Source: Deltaproteobacteria bacterium
Lineage (GTDB): Bacteria > Desulfobacterota > Binatia > UBA9968
Assembly (NCBI GenBank): GCA_009692615.1
Contig: SHYW01000003.1
Span: forward strand, 1 to 64,000
DNA: 64,000 nt
Direction of reading: 5' to 3'
Shown here: positions 54,231 to 62,683 of the stretch, piece after piece
Layout of the letters: each line of letters starts with the position of its first letter
Position numbering within the stretch: position 1 is the first letter of the stretch
Program-made: the position numbers and the translations under genes
Notes under the pieces: model-generated
Database searches by the model: none
What the model saw: the letters and a program-made list of their open reading frames with translations, nothing else
What the model was told of the DNA's origin: nothing

Positions 54231-55286
54231 ATGCCAACTCCCGTGCGCATATACGCCGGCACCCAAGAAGGATTGTTCGTTTGGCGCGCGAAAAACCGTG
54301 ACTGGGAAACCGTTAACGTCGCGTTTAAGACCGGCACCATTGACGCCATCGACGGTTCGCGCAGCAAACCCAATATCGTTTACCTCGGTGTTACCCAAGA
54401 TGGACTCTATAAAACCGAGGATGCCGGTAAAAATTGGCGAAGAGTCTTCGAAGGCAACGTCCGTGCCGTAACCGTCGATCCAACCGATGAAGAAGTCATT
54501 TACGTCGGTGTTGAGCCGATCCACCTTTACCGCAGCGAAGATGGCGGCAAGAGTTGGCAAGAGCTCGTTGGCGTGCAAGCTCTGCCCGCGGAGGTAAAAA
54601 ATCACTGGAGTTACCCGCGCCCGCCGCACCGCGAGCATGTGCGCCATGTTTTTGTCCATCCCGACGATCCCAGGATTCTGCATGTTTGTTTGGAACATGG
54701 CGGCATCATCCGCAGCTTTGACCGCGGCGCAACCTGGCAGGATGTAAGCGGCGGCATCGACTATCTCGACATTCATCACTTGAGCAGCGCGCCAGGGAGC
54801 AAAGATTTATTTTTCGTTGCCACTGCCCGTGGATTCTTTAAGAGCGACGATCCTGGCAAAGGGTGGCAGCGCGCCGAACAAGGGCTGACGCGCGACTACT
54901 TTCACGATTTTGTTTTTCTGCCGGGCAAGCCCGGCGCCATGCTGGTGGCCACAGCGGATAAATCTCCGGGCTATTGGGAGCGCCCGGAGCGCGCCCAGGG
55001 CGCGGTTTTTCGCAGTCGTAATTTGGCCGAGAGCTGGGAGCGCGTCGGTGTTGGCAAGTGGCTGCCCAATGACATGAAACAGATGGTCTGGGCACTGGCT
55101 CAGCATCCTGAAGACTCGTCGATTGTATATGCCGGTCTCGGCGCGGTCTCGCGCGGACGCTCGGCGGATGCTAGCCAAAAAGGCGAAGGCGATATTCTTG
55201 TCAGCGAAGATCAAGGCGACAGCTGGGAAAGATTGCCGCTGGAAATGCCCGCTGACCGCGTGCTTTGGATTGCCGAGGACTCTTAG
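54231..55286 (+). CDS. BNR/Asp-box repeat beta-propeller protein, paralog
   Basis: The 351-aa protein has Asp-box type repeats: 'TEDAGKNWRRV', 'SEDGGKSWQEL', 'SFDRGATWQDV', 'SDDPGKGWQRA', 'SEDQGDSWERL'. AAAGGAGG lies 7 nt before the ATG. It is paralogous to the protein at 5990-7075, with shared 'EPIHLYRSEDGGKSW' and 'WSYPRPPHREHVRH'. It has no signal peptide. It follows the molybdenum hydroxylase operon and precedes three binding-protein genes; the 17-bp gap to the next gene suggests cotranscription. The function is unknown. Confidence 0.75.
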   Translation: MPTPVRIYAGTQEGLFVWRAKNRDWETVNVAFKTGTIDAIDGSRSKPNIVYLGVTQDGLYKTEDAGKNWRRVFEGNVRAVTVDPTDEEVIYVGVEPIHLYRSEDGGKSWQELVGVQALPAEVKNHWSYPRPPHREHVRHVFVHPDDPRILHVCLEHGGIIRSFDRGATWQDVSGGIDYLDIHHLSSAPGSKDLFFVATARGFFKSDDPGKGWQRAEQGLTRDYFHDFVFLPGKPGAMLVATADKSPGYWERPERAQGAVFRSRNLAESWERVGVGKWLPNDMKQMVWALAQHPEDSSIVYAGLGAVSRGRSADASQKGEGDILVSEDQGDSWERLPLEMPADRVLWIAEDS

Positions 55287-55302
55287 GTCGCCAGGAGGTA
55301 TT

Positions 55303-56331
55303 ATGAACTGTGGTTTCGATTTGTCGCGTCTCGCTTCGTTGATCGCCGTCGCCTGCTTTTGGACTCCGGTTTTCGCGCAATCCCCGGAACTCATTCAGGC
55401 CGCCAAGAAGGAAGGTGAAGTGATCGTTTTCGGCTCCCTAGAAAACGACGTTGCCGCGGCGATCAATAATGGCTTCGAAGCCAAGTATGGCGTCAAAGTA
55501 AAGTACTTTCGCGGCTCGTCCACCGTTATCATCGATCGCATCACCACCGAACATCGCACCGGAAAGGTCAGCTCGGACATTGTCTACACGACGTCTGAGC
55601 CGATGAAGTTCATCAACAAAGAAAAGGGACTGCTCGTACGCCACGTTTCGCCGTCGGCAAAGAACTACGACAAAAAACTCATCGATGATTTTTTCGGCCC
55701 CAACTATCGCAGCGTCATCATCGGCTTCGTTTTCAACAAGAGCATGATTAAACCCGAGGATGCGCCCAGGAGCTACGAAGATATCGTCAACCCGAAGTGG
55801 AAAGGTAAGATCGCCATGGGCAACCCGTCGCTGCACGACACGACGATCGATTGGCTATCGAGTCTCGCTCTCGTGTTTGGCTCACAGCAGAAAGCCAATG
55901 ACTGGATCAAGCGGCTGGCGGCACTGGAGCCGTTGATGCTCGACTCCATGGTTCCGGTCGGCGAGCGCATCGCTTCAGGCGAAGTTCCCCTGGGAATCGC
56001 CTATCCCAAGTATGTCCAAGTATGGGGCAGAAAGGGCGCTCCTCTCGATTACGTCAAGGGACTGCCGGTCTACCTGGGAGACGGAAATTACATCGCCATG
56101 ACCGGCAAGGCGCCCAATCCCAATGCCGCGAAACTTTTTATCGATTATTTTCTTGGCCAGGAAAGCTCCGAGATAATGGCCAGCGCCGGCGAGTTTGTAA
56201 ACCGCCAAGGCATCTACCCGCCGATCCCTGGCGCCGATCAGGTCGTCAGCAAATTCCTTCAGATGAATGTGATGAGCGCCGACGAGTACGGCAAAAAAAA
56301 GGAAGAGTATCGGCAAATCTTCAAGCGCTAA
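55303..56331 (+). CDS. extracellular solute-binding protein, iron-type PBP2
   Basis: The 342-aa protein begins with MNCGFDLSRLASLIAVACFW, a signal sequence, and continues 'ELIQAAKKEGEVIVFGSL', 'NNGFEAKYGVKVKYFRGSS' and 'KLFIDYFLGQESSEIM'. AGGAGG lies 6 nt before ATG 55303, which settles the start; a longer frame upstream lies inside the BNR gene. It resembles 21671-22723. The family includes Fe(III)-binding proteins, but organic ligands are also common, and there are no iron-coordinating tyrosine pairs that I could identify. Confidence 0.88.
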   Translation: MNCGFDLSRLASLIAVACFWTPVFAQSPELIQAAKKEGEVIVFGSLENDVAAAINNGFEAKYGVKVKYFRGSSTVIIDRITTEHRTGKVSSDIVYTTSEPMKFINKEKGLLVRHVSPSAKNYDKKLIDDFFGPNYRSVIIGFVFNKSMIKPEDAPRSYEDIVNPKWKGKIAMGNPSLHDTTIDWLSSLALVFGSQQKANDWIKRLAALEPLMLDSMVPVGERIASGEVPLGIAYPKYVQVWGRKGAPLDYVKGLPVYLGDGNYIAMTGKAPNPNAAKLFIDYFLGQESSEIMASAGEFVNRQGIYPPIPGADQVVSKFLQMNVMSADEYGKKKEEYRQIFKR

Positions 56332-56393
56332 TGGCTCTGGCCCATAGAATTGGGGCGCTCGCAACGAATCGGTCTCCCACGGAGGATATACCC

Positions 56394-57416
56394 ATGAGCA
56401 GATACACTCGTTCGATGTGTACGACCCTCGGCTGTTTCGCTGCTACGATCGTTCTTTTCGCGGCAGCCTATTTCTATGCTGCATCTGATTCCCACGCTGC
56501 GCCGGCGCCGGCGAAATCTCGAGCGGCATACACAGTCATCTCGGGTATTCTCACCCCCCTATGGATCGCCGCGGAAGAAGGCGCGTTTCGGAAATATAAT
56601 CTCGCCCTCGATTTGGTTTTTATCTCCGGCTCACCCGTCACAATCAGTTCTCTGGTTTCCGGGGAAATCGATTTCGCCGCGCCCGGCGCTGAGCCGGCGG
56701 TTAGCGCAATTTTGGCTGGCGCGGATCTGTCGATCGTCGCTTTTGTCGCCAACCGCACTCCGATCAGCCTGTATGTCGAACCCACCATCGCCAAAGTTGA
56801 GGATCTAAGGGGCAAGACTGTGGCGTTGACAAGCTTTGCGTCGAGCGGCGCCTATTTACTTAAAGTTTGTCTCGGCGAGGTGCGCTTAGAACAACGCAAG
56901 GATGTTCAGGTTACCCAGTCCGGGGGTTATGTAGAATCTCTGGCTGCCCTAAGCTCCGGCCGGGTACAGGGCGCGCTCTTGGCGCCGCCGATCAGTTGCC
57001 GGGCGGAAGCTTTGGGCTTCAAGAAAATCTGGAGCGGCGCCGGCGTCGAGTATCCGTCAACGACGATCGCCGTGCGTAAGTCGTTCCTCAAGAAGTCTGA
57101 AGATTCGGTTATGCAGTTTCTGCAGGCCGTCGCCGACGGCGTGCATGTTTTCAAGACCGATCGGGATAAGGCGCTCAAAGTCATGGCGCACTACACTAAA
57201 ATCAAAGACCGTAACATTTTGGAGAAAACCTATGTCGACAACAAAGACGTGCACAACCAGATGTTGTTGCCCACGGAGTCCGGCATAAAAACCATTCTCG
57301 AAGTCCTGGCTGCGGTGAATCCCAAGGCCGCAAACGCCAAACCCGAAACGTTCATCGATACCGGCCCGGTGAAGAAACTCGAGGAACGCGGCTTTTTCAA
57401 GAAGTTTTCGAGCTAG
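56394..57416 (+). CDS. NMT1/SsuA-like ABC transporter substrate-binding protein
   Basis: The 340-aa product begins MSRYTRSMCTTLGCFAATIV (signal sequence or anchor with cleavage near 'SHAAPAPA'). It contains 'LTPLWIAAEEGAFRKYNLA', 'ISSLVSGEIDFAAPGAEP' and 'KVEDLRGKTVALTSFASSG'. GGAGG is 8 nt before ATG 56394. It follows another binding protein by 62 bp and is itself followed by a third, all on the plus strand behind the molybdenum hydroxylase. The three could serve one transporter with different ligands. Confidence 0.9.
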   Translation: MSRYTRSMCTTLGCFAATIVLFAAAYFYAASDSHAAPAPAKSRAAYTVISGILTPLWIAAEEGAFRKYNLALDLVFISGSPVTISSLVSGEIDFAAPGAEPAVSAILAGADLSIVAFVANRTPISLYVEPTIAKVEDLRGKTVALTSFASSGAYLLKVCLGEVRLEQRKDVQVTQSGGYVESLAALSSGRVQGALLAPPISCRAEALGFKKIWSGAGVEYPSTTIAVRKSFLKKSEDSVMQFLQAVADGVHVFKTDRDKALKVMAHYTKIKDRNILEKTYVDNKDVHNQMLLPTESGIKTILEVLAAVNPKAANAKPETFIDTGPVKKLEERGFFKKFSS

Positions 57417-57516
57417 CGCGCCAATAAGATTACGCCTAATTGTATTGGCAGTTTTATCTGTTTCCATCCCATCGATTCAAACCGGTAGTACACCGTTAAG
57501 TTGCAAAAGAGGATTC

Positions 57517-58503
57517 ATGATTGGATACAAAATCTTTTCCCTTCTATTGTTGTTTCTATTTGGCGGGGTAACCGAGTCCCGTTCCCAGGATAAAATCCGC
57601 GTCGGCTTGGGCTCCATCAGTTTGCAGTCGGGGCTGGTGCATATCGGCAAGGATCGTGGCTTGTTCGCTAAGTATGGACTGACGACCGAGGCAATCTATA
57701 TTCCCGGCGGCTCGACCAACGTGCAAGTTCTCATCTCCGGCAATCTCGATCTGTCGCAGTTGAGCGGCGCGCCCGGCGTGGCGGCGAATTTGGAAGGCGC
57801 GGATATCGTTTACTTCGCCGGTCTGCTCGACAAGTTAAATTATCAACTGATCGCCCGCTCCGACATCAAGTCGATTGAACAATTGAAAGGCAAAAAATTC
57901 GCCGTCAGCCGCTACGGGTCGTCCGCCGATTTCGGCATGCGCGCCATGCTCAAGCGCGTCGGCGTCGATCCGGTAAAAGAAGCGACGATTTTGCAGATCG
58001 GCGACGAGCCGGCGCGCATCGCCGCGATCACGTCGGGCAACGTCGACGGCACCGTGGTCAATGCGCCGTTTAGCAGCGAGGCGGAACGTTTGAAGCTCAA
58101 CGTGCTCGCTGATTCCGTAAAGATGAACGTGCCGTTCTTCAATACCGGCTTACTCGGCAGCCGGCGCTTTCTCGAAAAGCAGGATGGCCGGGTGATGAAC
58201 TTCCTGCGCGCTTATCTCGAAGCGATAAAGATTTTGAAAACCGAACGGGAATATTCGGTCAAGGCATTAGGCCAGTTCACGCGGGTAAATAACGTTAAAG
58301 CGCTGCAGGAAGGCTACGACTATTTCGTCAATCAATTAGCGAATGTGCCGTATCCTTCGGTGGAAGCGATGCAAGCGGTGGTCGCACAGATCGCCGAGAC
58401 CAATGCCAAAGCGCGCGGCATCGACGCGAAAATTTACGTCAACGATCGCTATTTGAAACGGTTGGAGGAAGAAGGGTTTGTGAAGAAGATTTGGGGCAAG
58501 TGA
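57517..58503 (+). CDS. NMT1/SsuA-like ABC transporter substrate-binding protein
   Basis: The 328-aa protein starts MIGYKIFSLLLLFLFGGVTE (signal peptide) and continues 'KIRVGLGSISLQSGLVHIGK', 'STNVQVLISGNLDLSQLSGA' and 'SIEQLKGKKFAVSRYGSSA'. AGAGG lies 7 nt before ATG 57517. It is the last of the plus-strand binding proteins; a minus-strand HD-GYP gene lies beyond. The ligand is unknown. Confidence 0.9.
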   Translation: MIGYKIFSLLLLFLFGGVTESRSQDKIRVGLGSISLQSGLVHIGKDRGLFAKYGLTTEAIYIPGGSTNVQVLISGNLDLSQLSGAPGVAANLEGADIVYFAGLLDKLNYQLIARSDIKSIEQLKGKKFAVSRYGSSADFGMRAMLKRVGVDPVKEATILQIGDEPARIAAITSGNVDGTVVNAPFSSEAERLKLNVLADSVKMNVPFFNTGLLGSRRFLEKQDGRVMNFLRAYLEAIKILKTEREYSVKALGQFTRVNNVKALQEGYDYFVNQLANVPYPSVEAMQAVVAQIAETNAKARGIDAKIYVNDRYLKRLEEEGFVKKIWGK

Positions 58504-58558
58504 GCGGGCGTGCCGTTATGGCAACGCGCGGCGATGACAATGGCGGAATCGGAAAATT

Positions 58559-59788
58559 CTAATACAGGTAGTCCAGCGGATCGATCTGCCATCTCTCCGG
58601 AGATTCGCAGCCGACGATGTCGTAGGGATTGCCGGCGTTAATTTGGCCTTCCAGGACTATCTCGTAGGGCTCGATCTTGGAATGTTTTGTGACATCATAG
58701 ACGGCGCGCACGACCGGGTGAAGCATGTCTTTTTTGCCGTGGTCGATCACGATCGCCAATAGGGAATTTTCCAGACGGACCAGAGTGCCGATCGGATAGA
58801 TGCCCAGATGGGCGATGAATTTTTCGACCAGGTCGCGGTTCAAGTAGCTTTCGCTCCACTCCAAGAGTTTTTTTAACGCTTCGGTGGGCGGTAGGGCCTT
58901 CTTATAGCAACGTTCAGAGCTCAGTGCGTCGTAGATATCGACAATGGCGGCGATCTGACCGAAGACACTGATCTGGTCGCCCTTTAACCCCTCGGGGTAA
59001 CCCGTACCGTCCAGACGTTCGTGATGATGGGAGGTTACGCAGGTGCAGCTTTGATCGAGTTGGGTATACTGCTCAAGCGTTGTCTCTCCGTCTTTGACAT
59101 GGCGCTTGATGATGTCAAATTCTTTCTCGGTCAGCCGGCCCGGCTTATTGAGGATCTCCGGCGGTACTTTCATTTTGCCGATGTCATGCAGCAAACCGCC
59201 GATGCCGATTTGCTTTATTTGGCCGGCGTCGAAGTGAAGTCCCTGGGCGAAGGAAATGCACAGCGCGGAAACTGAGATGGAATGCACATAGGTGTACTCG
59301 TCGACTTCTTTGATGCGCAGCAGGCTGACGAGCGCGTCTTTGTTGCGCAAAACCGACTCGGTCATTCGGTCGACAGTGCTCTCAACCTTGTTCATCTCCA
59401 TGCGGGTGCCGAGCTTGACGTCCAGCATGAACTTCTCGGTGGTTTGTTTGGCCTCGCGGATCAGCAGTCTGGCCCGGGCTAGCTCGTCTTTCATCGAGCT
59501 GCGATGCTTTGCCGCCGTCGCGGGAATATTTAGTTGGGTTAACTCGCTTTGAATTTTCTCCGCCGCCTCCCGCTGTGTCGGCGCGTCATCGATGTCTAGC
59601 CCTTTGTCCGTGTCGATGTAGAGTTCGCGTATGCCCTGTTTAACTATTTTATGAATTTGTTTGTCGGTCTTGATTTTGGTGCGGTCGGCGAGGAACGGAT
59701 GATGCAGCCATCTACAGTTGAAATCGTGAACAAAAAACCCCGGCTTGAGCTGCTCAGCTTTGATCTTCTTGATCATATTTGATTCCAT
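58559..59788 (-). CDS. HD-GYP domain phosphodiesterase with an N-terminal DUF3391 region
   Basis: The 409-aa protein is a likely c-di-GMP phosphodiesterase or related signalling enzyme. Residues about 6-130 resemble DUF3391 ('AEQLKPGFFVHDFNCRWLHH'). The HD-GYP domain has 'LLHDIGKMKVPPEILNKPG' (HD at 201-202), 'HHERLDGTGYPEGLKG' (HHE and GYP at 255-265) and 'AIVDIYDALSSERCYKKAL'. The metal and GYP signatures are intact. The ATG at 59788 is close to a repeat hairpin; ATG 59776 is an alternative. It reads toward the binding-protein gene at 57517 (convergent). Confidence 0.92.
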   Translation of the reverse strand: MESNMIKKIKAEQLKPGFFVHDFNCRWLHHPFLADRTKIKTDKQIHKIVKQGIRELYIDTDKGLDIDDAPTQREAAEKIQSELTQLNIPATAAKHRSSMKDELARARLLIREAKQTTEKFMLDVKLGTRMEMNKVESTVDRMTESVLRNKDALVSLLRIKEVDEYTYVHSISVSALCISFAQGLHFDAGQIKQIGIGGLLHDIGKMKVPPEILNKPGRLTEKEFDIIKRHVKDGETTLEQYTQLDQSCTCVTSHHHERLDGTGYPEGLKGDQISVFGQIAAIVDIYDALSSERCYKKALPPTEALKKLLEWSESYLNRDLVEKFIAHLGIYPIGTLVRLENSLLAIVIDHGKKDMLHPVVRAVYDVTKHSKIEPYEIVLEGQINAGNPYDIVGCESPERWQIDPLDYLY

Positions 59789-60111
59789 TTAACCCCGCCT
59801 CTTGAGGCGGGCACAATTAAATGGGGTTTCCAAAGGGGGCGAGCATCCCCTTTGGTCGCGAGCGGGGTTCAAACCCCGCTTGCGATTCTAACTTGATTGA
59901 CCGCGATAGCGCTCCTCAGTAGCATCGGCTGCTATTGGAAAAACTTAATCCAGGCACAGTGAAGTTGGGGACGGCGGGCGCTAGCCCTGGGGGCGGGAGC
60001 CTGCGCCGCCTCGAAAGGCTGGAGATTGGGTTTTGCATTTCACGGGCCACGGGCGTATGCCCGAAGGTGTCTATGGGATCACAAGGTTTACTGATTTTGC
60101 CGGAGGCATTC
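59777..60111. other. divergent gap with three hairpin repeats
   Basis: This 335-bp interval separates the divergent HD-GYP and TctC-like genes. It contains three successive hairpins: CCCGCCTC-TT-GAGGCGGG (59794-59811), CCAAAGGGG/CCCCTTTGG (59830-59838 with 59847-59855), and AGCGGGGTT-CA-AACCCCGCT (59861-59880). No gene is supported. Between about 59895 and 60100 I see no repeat or confident promoter. Confidence 0.75.
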
Positions 60112-61182
60112 ATGAAATCGCGTTGTCGGTCGGCAACTAACGGTTTGCTTGGCACGCTACTGATATCGCTTGCGGCGGTCGTCCACGCGGGTTACGTTTT
60201 TGCCCAAGCCGATTTTTACAAGGGCAAGACCATCAAGATCATCCGCGGCGGCGGCCCCGGCGGCTCGGGCGAGTTTCAGACCAGGGCATTGGTGAAGTTT
60301 CTCGAAAAATATATTCCCGGCAAGCCGCATATCATGGTTGAGTTCATCGAGGGCGCGGCGGGAAGAAAAGCGGCCAATGTCATTTACAGCACCAGCAAAC
60401 CCGACGGACTGACCATCGGCTCCATCGGCGCGGGACTGGTGGTCGGGCCGATCTTGGGTCTGCCGGGCAGCAACTACGATCTCGACAAATTTATTTATCT
60501 GGGCTCCACCGACGGCGGCGATCCCTATGTGTTCTACACCAAGGGCGAAATGGGTTTCGATAGTCTGGCCAAACTGCGCGCCGCCAGCGGTGTCAGATTC
60601 GGCGCCCACTCGGTGGGCCATCCGGTCTACGTCACCGGGCGTATGGTCGCCTATCTGCTCGGTTTAAAAGAGCCCAAGTTTGTCACCGGCTTCACCGGGC
60701 CGGAAATTTACATAGCCGTCGAACGCGGCGAGCTCGACGCCCATGCCACCGGCGCGGCGCGGTTCGTCATAGAGAAGTCGGAGTGGATCGAGAAAAAACA
60801 AATTCATCTTCACGCCACGCTGACGGTGCCCAAAGGCCGCCACCATCCAAGCTTCGCCCACTTGCCGGAGTTGGGAACATTTGCCAAGACCGACACCGAA
60901 CGGAGACTGCTCGACATGTTCCGCGCCTTCCAATATCCGCGCTGGCCCTACATCTTTTCTCCCGGCACGCCCAAAGACCGCGTGCAGATCATCCGCGCCG
61001 CCATGAACAAAGCCTTCGCCGACCCGGAATTCCCCGGCGAGTTCAAAAAACTCATGGGCGACGGCCCGGCGCCGATGAGCGGTGAAGAACTGGAACGCGC
61101 GATCAAGGAACTGCCGCGGGATAAGGAAGTCGTGCAGCTTTATCAGAAACTGGCGGGGGCGGAGCCGTTGCCGGCGCGGTGA
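60112..61182 (+). CDS. tripartite tricarboxylate transporter-type substrate-binding protein (TctC-like)
   Basis: The 356-aa protein begins MKSRCRSATNGLLGTLLISL, a signal peptide, then 'KGKTIKIIRGGGPGGSGEF', 'HIMVEFIEGAAGRKAANVIY' and 'DLDKFIYLGSTDGGDPYVFY', matching TctC-type binding proteins (Bug family). CCGGAGG is 5 nt before ATG 60112; an earlier ATG at 59935 gives 59 atypical residues. TctC proteins serve TctA/TctB membrane subunits, which are not encoded here. A downstream kinase gene starts 26 bp later. Confidence 0.88.
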   Translation: MKSRCRSATNGLLGTLLISLAAVVHAGYVFAQADFYKGKTIKIIRGGGPGGSGEFQTRALVKFLEKYIPGKPHIMVEFIEGAAGRKAANVIYSTSKPDGLTIGSIGAGLVVGPILGLPGSNYDLDKFIYLGSTDGGDPYVFYTKGEMGFDSLAKLRAASGVRFGAHSVGHPVYVTGRMVAYLLGLKEPKFVTGFTGPEIYIAVERGELDAHATGAARFVIEKSEWIEKKQIHLHATLTVPKGRHHPSFAHLPELGTFAKTDTERRLLDMFRAFQYPRWPYIFSPGTPKDRVQIIRAAMNKAFADPEFPGEFKKLMGDGPAPMSGEELERAIKELPRDKEVVQLYQKLAGAEPLPAR

Positions 61183-61207
61183 GTGGGGGCCAAAACCGTC
61201 TGAACTT

Positions 61208-61798
61208 ATGTCCGATCTAGTCGTCATAGTTGGTCCGCCTGCGGCTGGTAAAGCCGCAGTTGGACACGCGGTCGTGCAGTTGACTGGATACCGCTTGTTT
61301 CACAACCATCTCACAGCTGAGCCGGCAGCGGCTCTTTTCGGATGGGGAACGCCCAGGCAAGAAGCGTTTGCTACTGAGATACGATTACTAGCTTTTTCGC
61401 GTTTGCTGGAAAATCCAAAGAGCTTGGGCACGATCTTTACGTTCGTTTGGTGCTTCGACCTACCAGCAGACAACGACTTTATTGCTGAGGTCGTGCGGCT
61501 GTTTGAGTCCAAGAAACACAAGGTGTTTTTTATTGAACTACTGGCTTCTCTGGAATCACGTATTGCGCGTGAAGGTACGCCACTGAGACTGTCGTTGAAA
61601 CCAAGCAAACACGATGTAAAACGTGCCCGCGCACTGCATCGGGAACGAGAAGGTAAGTATCAAATGAACTCCGAAGGAAAGTTTCCGTATCCTGAGCGTC
61701 ATTCGATCATCGACACGGACATTCACACACCGGAGGAGGCCGCTAAGATGATCGTCGAGAGATTTGGGCTTACGCAAACAAAGAAGGGTTCCGCCTAA
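61208..61798 (+). CDS. small P-loop NTPase/kinase-like protein
   Basis: The 196-aa protein has an N-terminal nucleotide loop 'VVIVGPPAAGKAAVGHAVVQ'. The residue after the invariant Lys, normally Ser or Thr, is Ala; relatives I know with 'GPPAVGKMTVG' also lack it there, so nucleotide binding remains likely. The rest resembles small kinases of the shikimate/AAA type, with a C-terminal Arg/Lys-rich segment ('KHDVKRARALHRER'). Composition is AT-richer than neighbours, suggesting transfer. A weak ribosome-binding site precedes ATG 61208. The substrate is unknown. Confidence 0.65.
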   Translation: MSDLVVIVGPPAAGKAAVGHAVVQLTGYRLFHNHLTAEPAAALFGWGTPRQEAFATEIRLLAFSRLLENPKSLGTIFTFVWCFDLPADNDFIAEVVRLFESKKHKVFFIELLASLESRIAREGTPLRLSLKPSKHDVKRARALHREREGKYQMNSEGKFPYPERHSIIDTDIHTPEEAAKMIVERFGLTQTKKGSA

Positions 61799-61867
61799 AT
61801 CACGGTCGGTCGGCAGATCCGACAATTCTTCATCTTCGTGAGAGACTTCCCACACGCGACGAGGATT

Positions 61868-62683
61868 CTACTTCGCGAGAAAATCCGCCACCAGCTTCGC
61901 CGTCTCCGCCGGCTTCTCCACATGGGCGCTGTGCCCAGCGCCGGCGATCACTTTCAAGTCACCGCTGTTGGCAATCAGCTTGGCGTAGGTCTCGCCGTGG
62001 GAGCGCGGCACGAAGCCGTCTTTTTCGCCCCAGATGACCAGCGCAGGCGAGGTGATGCGATGCAGGCGGTTTCTGAGCGGGCGATTGTAAAAATACGGCG
62101 GCTTGAAGCCGATGCGCGAACTCAGTCTCAACATTTGATAGCGGCGCACTTCGTCTTCCAGTTCGCCCTTGCCGTCGGGGAACATTTCTAGCGCATCGGC
62201 TTGGCTGGCGCTGAAGAATAGCATTTCGCGCAGCGTCGCATAGCGTTCGCCGAATTCCGGTTGGGCGTGCATGAAGATGTCGGCGATCAGCGCGCCTTCG
62301 ACGAACAGGCCCGACGCGCCGATCAGCACTAGCTTGCGGATTTTTTCCGGATGGCGGGCGGCGAGTTCGGCGGCGATCCAGCCGCCCAGGCAGTGGCCGA
62401 CCAGATCAAACTTGTCGAGCTTTAAAGCGTCGATCACTTCGAGATAGTGAAAGACCACGTCTTCGATCACGTCGATGTCTTTGTTCTCATCGCTCTGGGC
62501 GCAGCCGGGATGGGCCGGGGCGATGACGCTGGCGTTTTTTGCCAGCTGTTCGTGGAACGGCAGCCACGACTCTTTTACCGAATGCACGTCGGCGAAGCCG
62601 TGCAGGTACAAGAGCGGCGCGCCGCTGCCGTTTTCCAGGAGCCAAACTTTTCTGCCGTTGACGTTCAATACGCGACCGCTCAT
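61868..62683 (-). CDS. alpha/beta hydrolase with a cysteine nucleophile
   Basis: The 271-aa protein has the hydrolase fold with 'YLHGFADVHSVKESWLPFH' (oxyanion region), nucleophile elbow 'GHCLGGWIAAELA' where Cys98 replaces the usual Ser, acid 'WGEKDGFVP' (Asp222) and His251 in 'GAGHSAHVEKP'. A cysteine at this position is known in dienelactone hydrolases. ATG 62683 overlaps the stop of the LLM oxidoreductase gene by four bases (ATGA), so translation is coupled. The pair likely acts in one pathway: flavin-dependent oxidation followed by hydrolysis. Confidence 0.85.
   Translation of the reverse strand: MSGRVLNVNGRKVWLLENGSGAPLLYLHGFADVHSVKESWLPFHEQLAKNASVIAPAHPGCAQSDENKDIDVIEDVVFHYLEVIDALKLDKFDLVGHCLGGWIAAELAARHPEKIRKLVLIGASGLFVEGALIADIFMHAQPEFGERYATLREMLFFSASQADALEMFPDGKGELEDEVRRYQMLRLSSRIGFKPPYFYNRPLRNRLHRITSPALVIWGEKDGFVPRSHGETYAKLIANSGDLKVIAGAGHSAHVEKPAETAKLVADFLAK

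Noticed and set aside
59861-59880. GGTTCAAACC-like T-arm of a tRNA
   Set aside because: The arm is a self-contained hairpin; no anticodon arm, D-arm or acceptor stem surrounds it.
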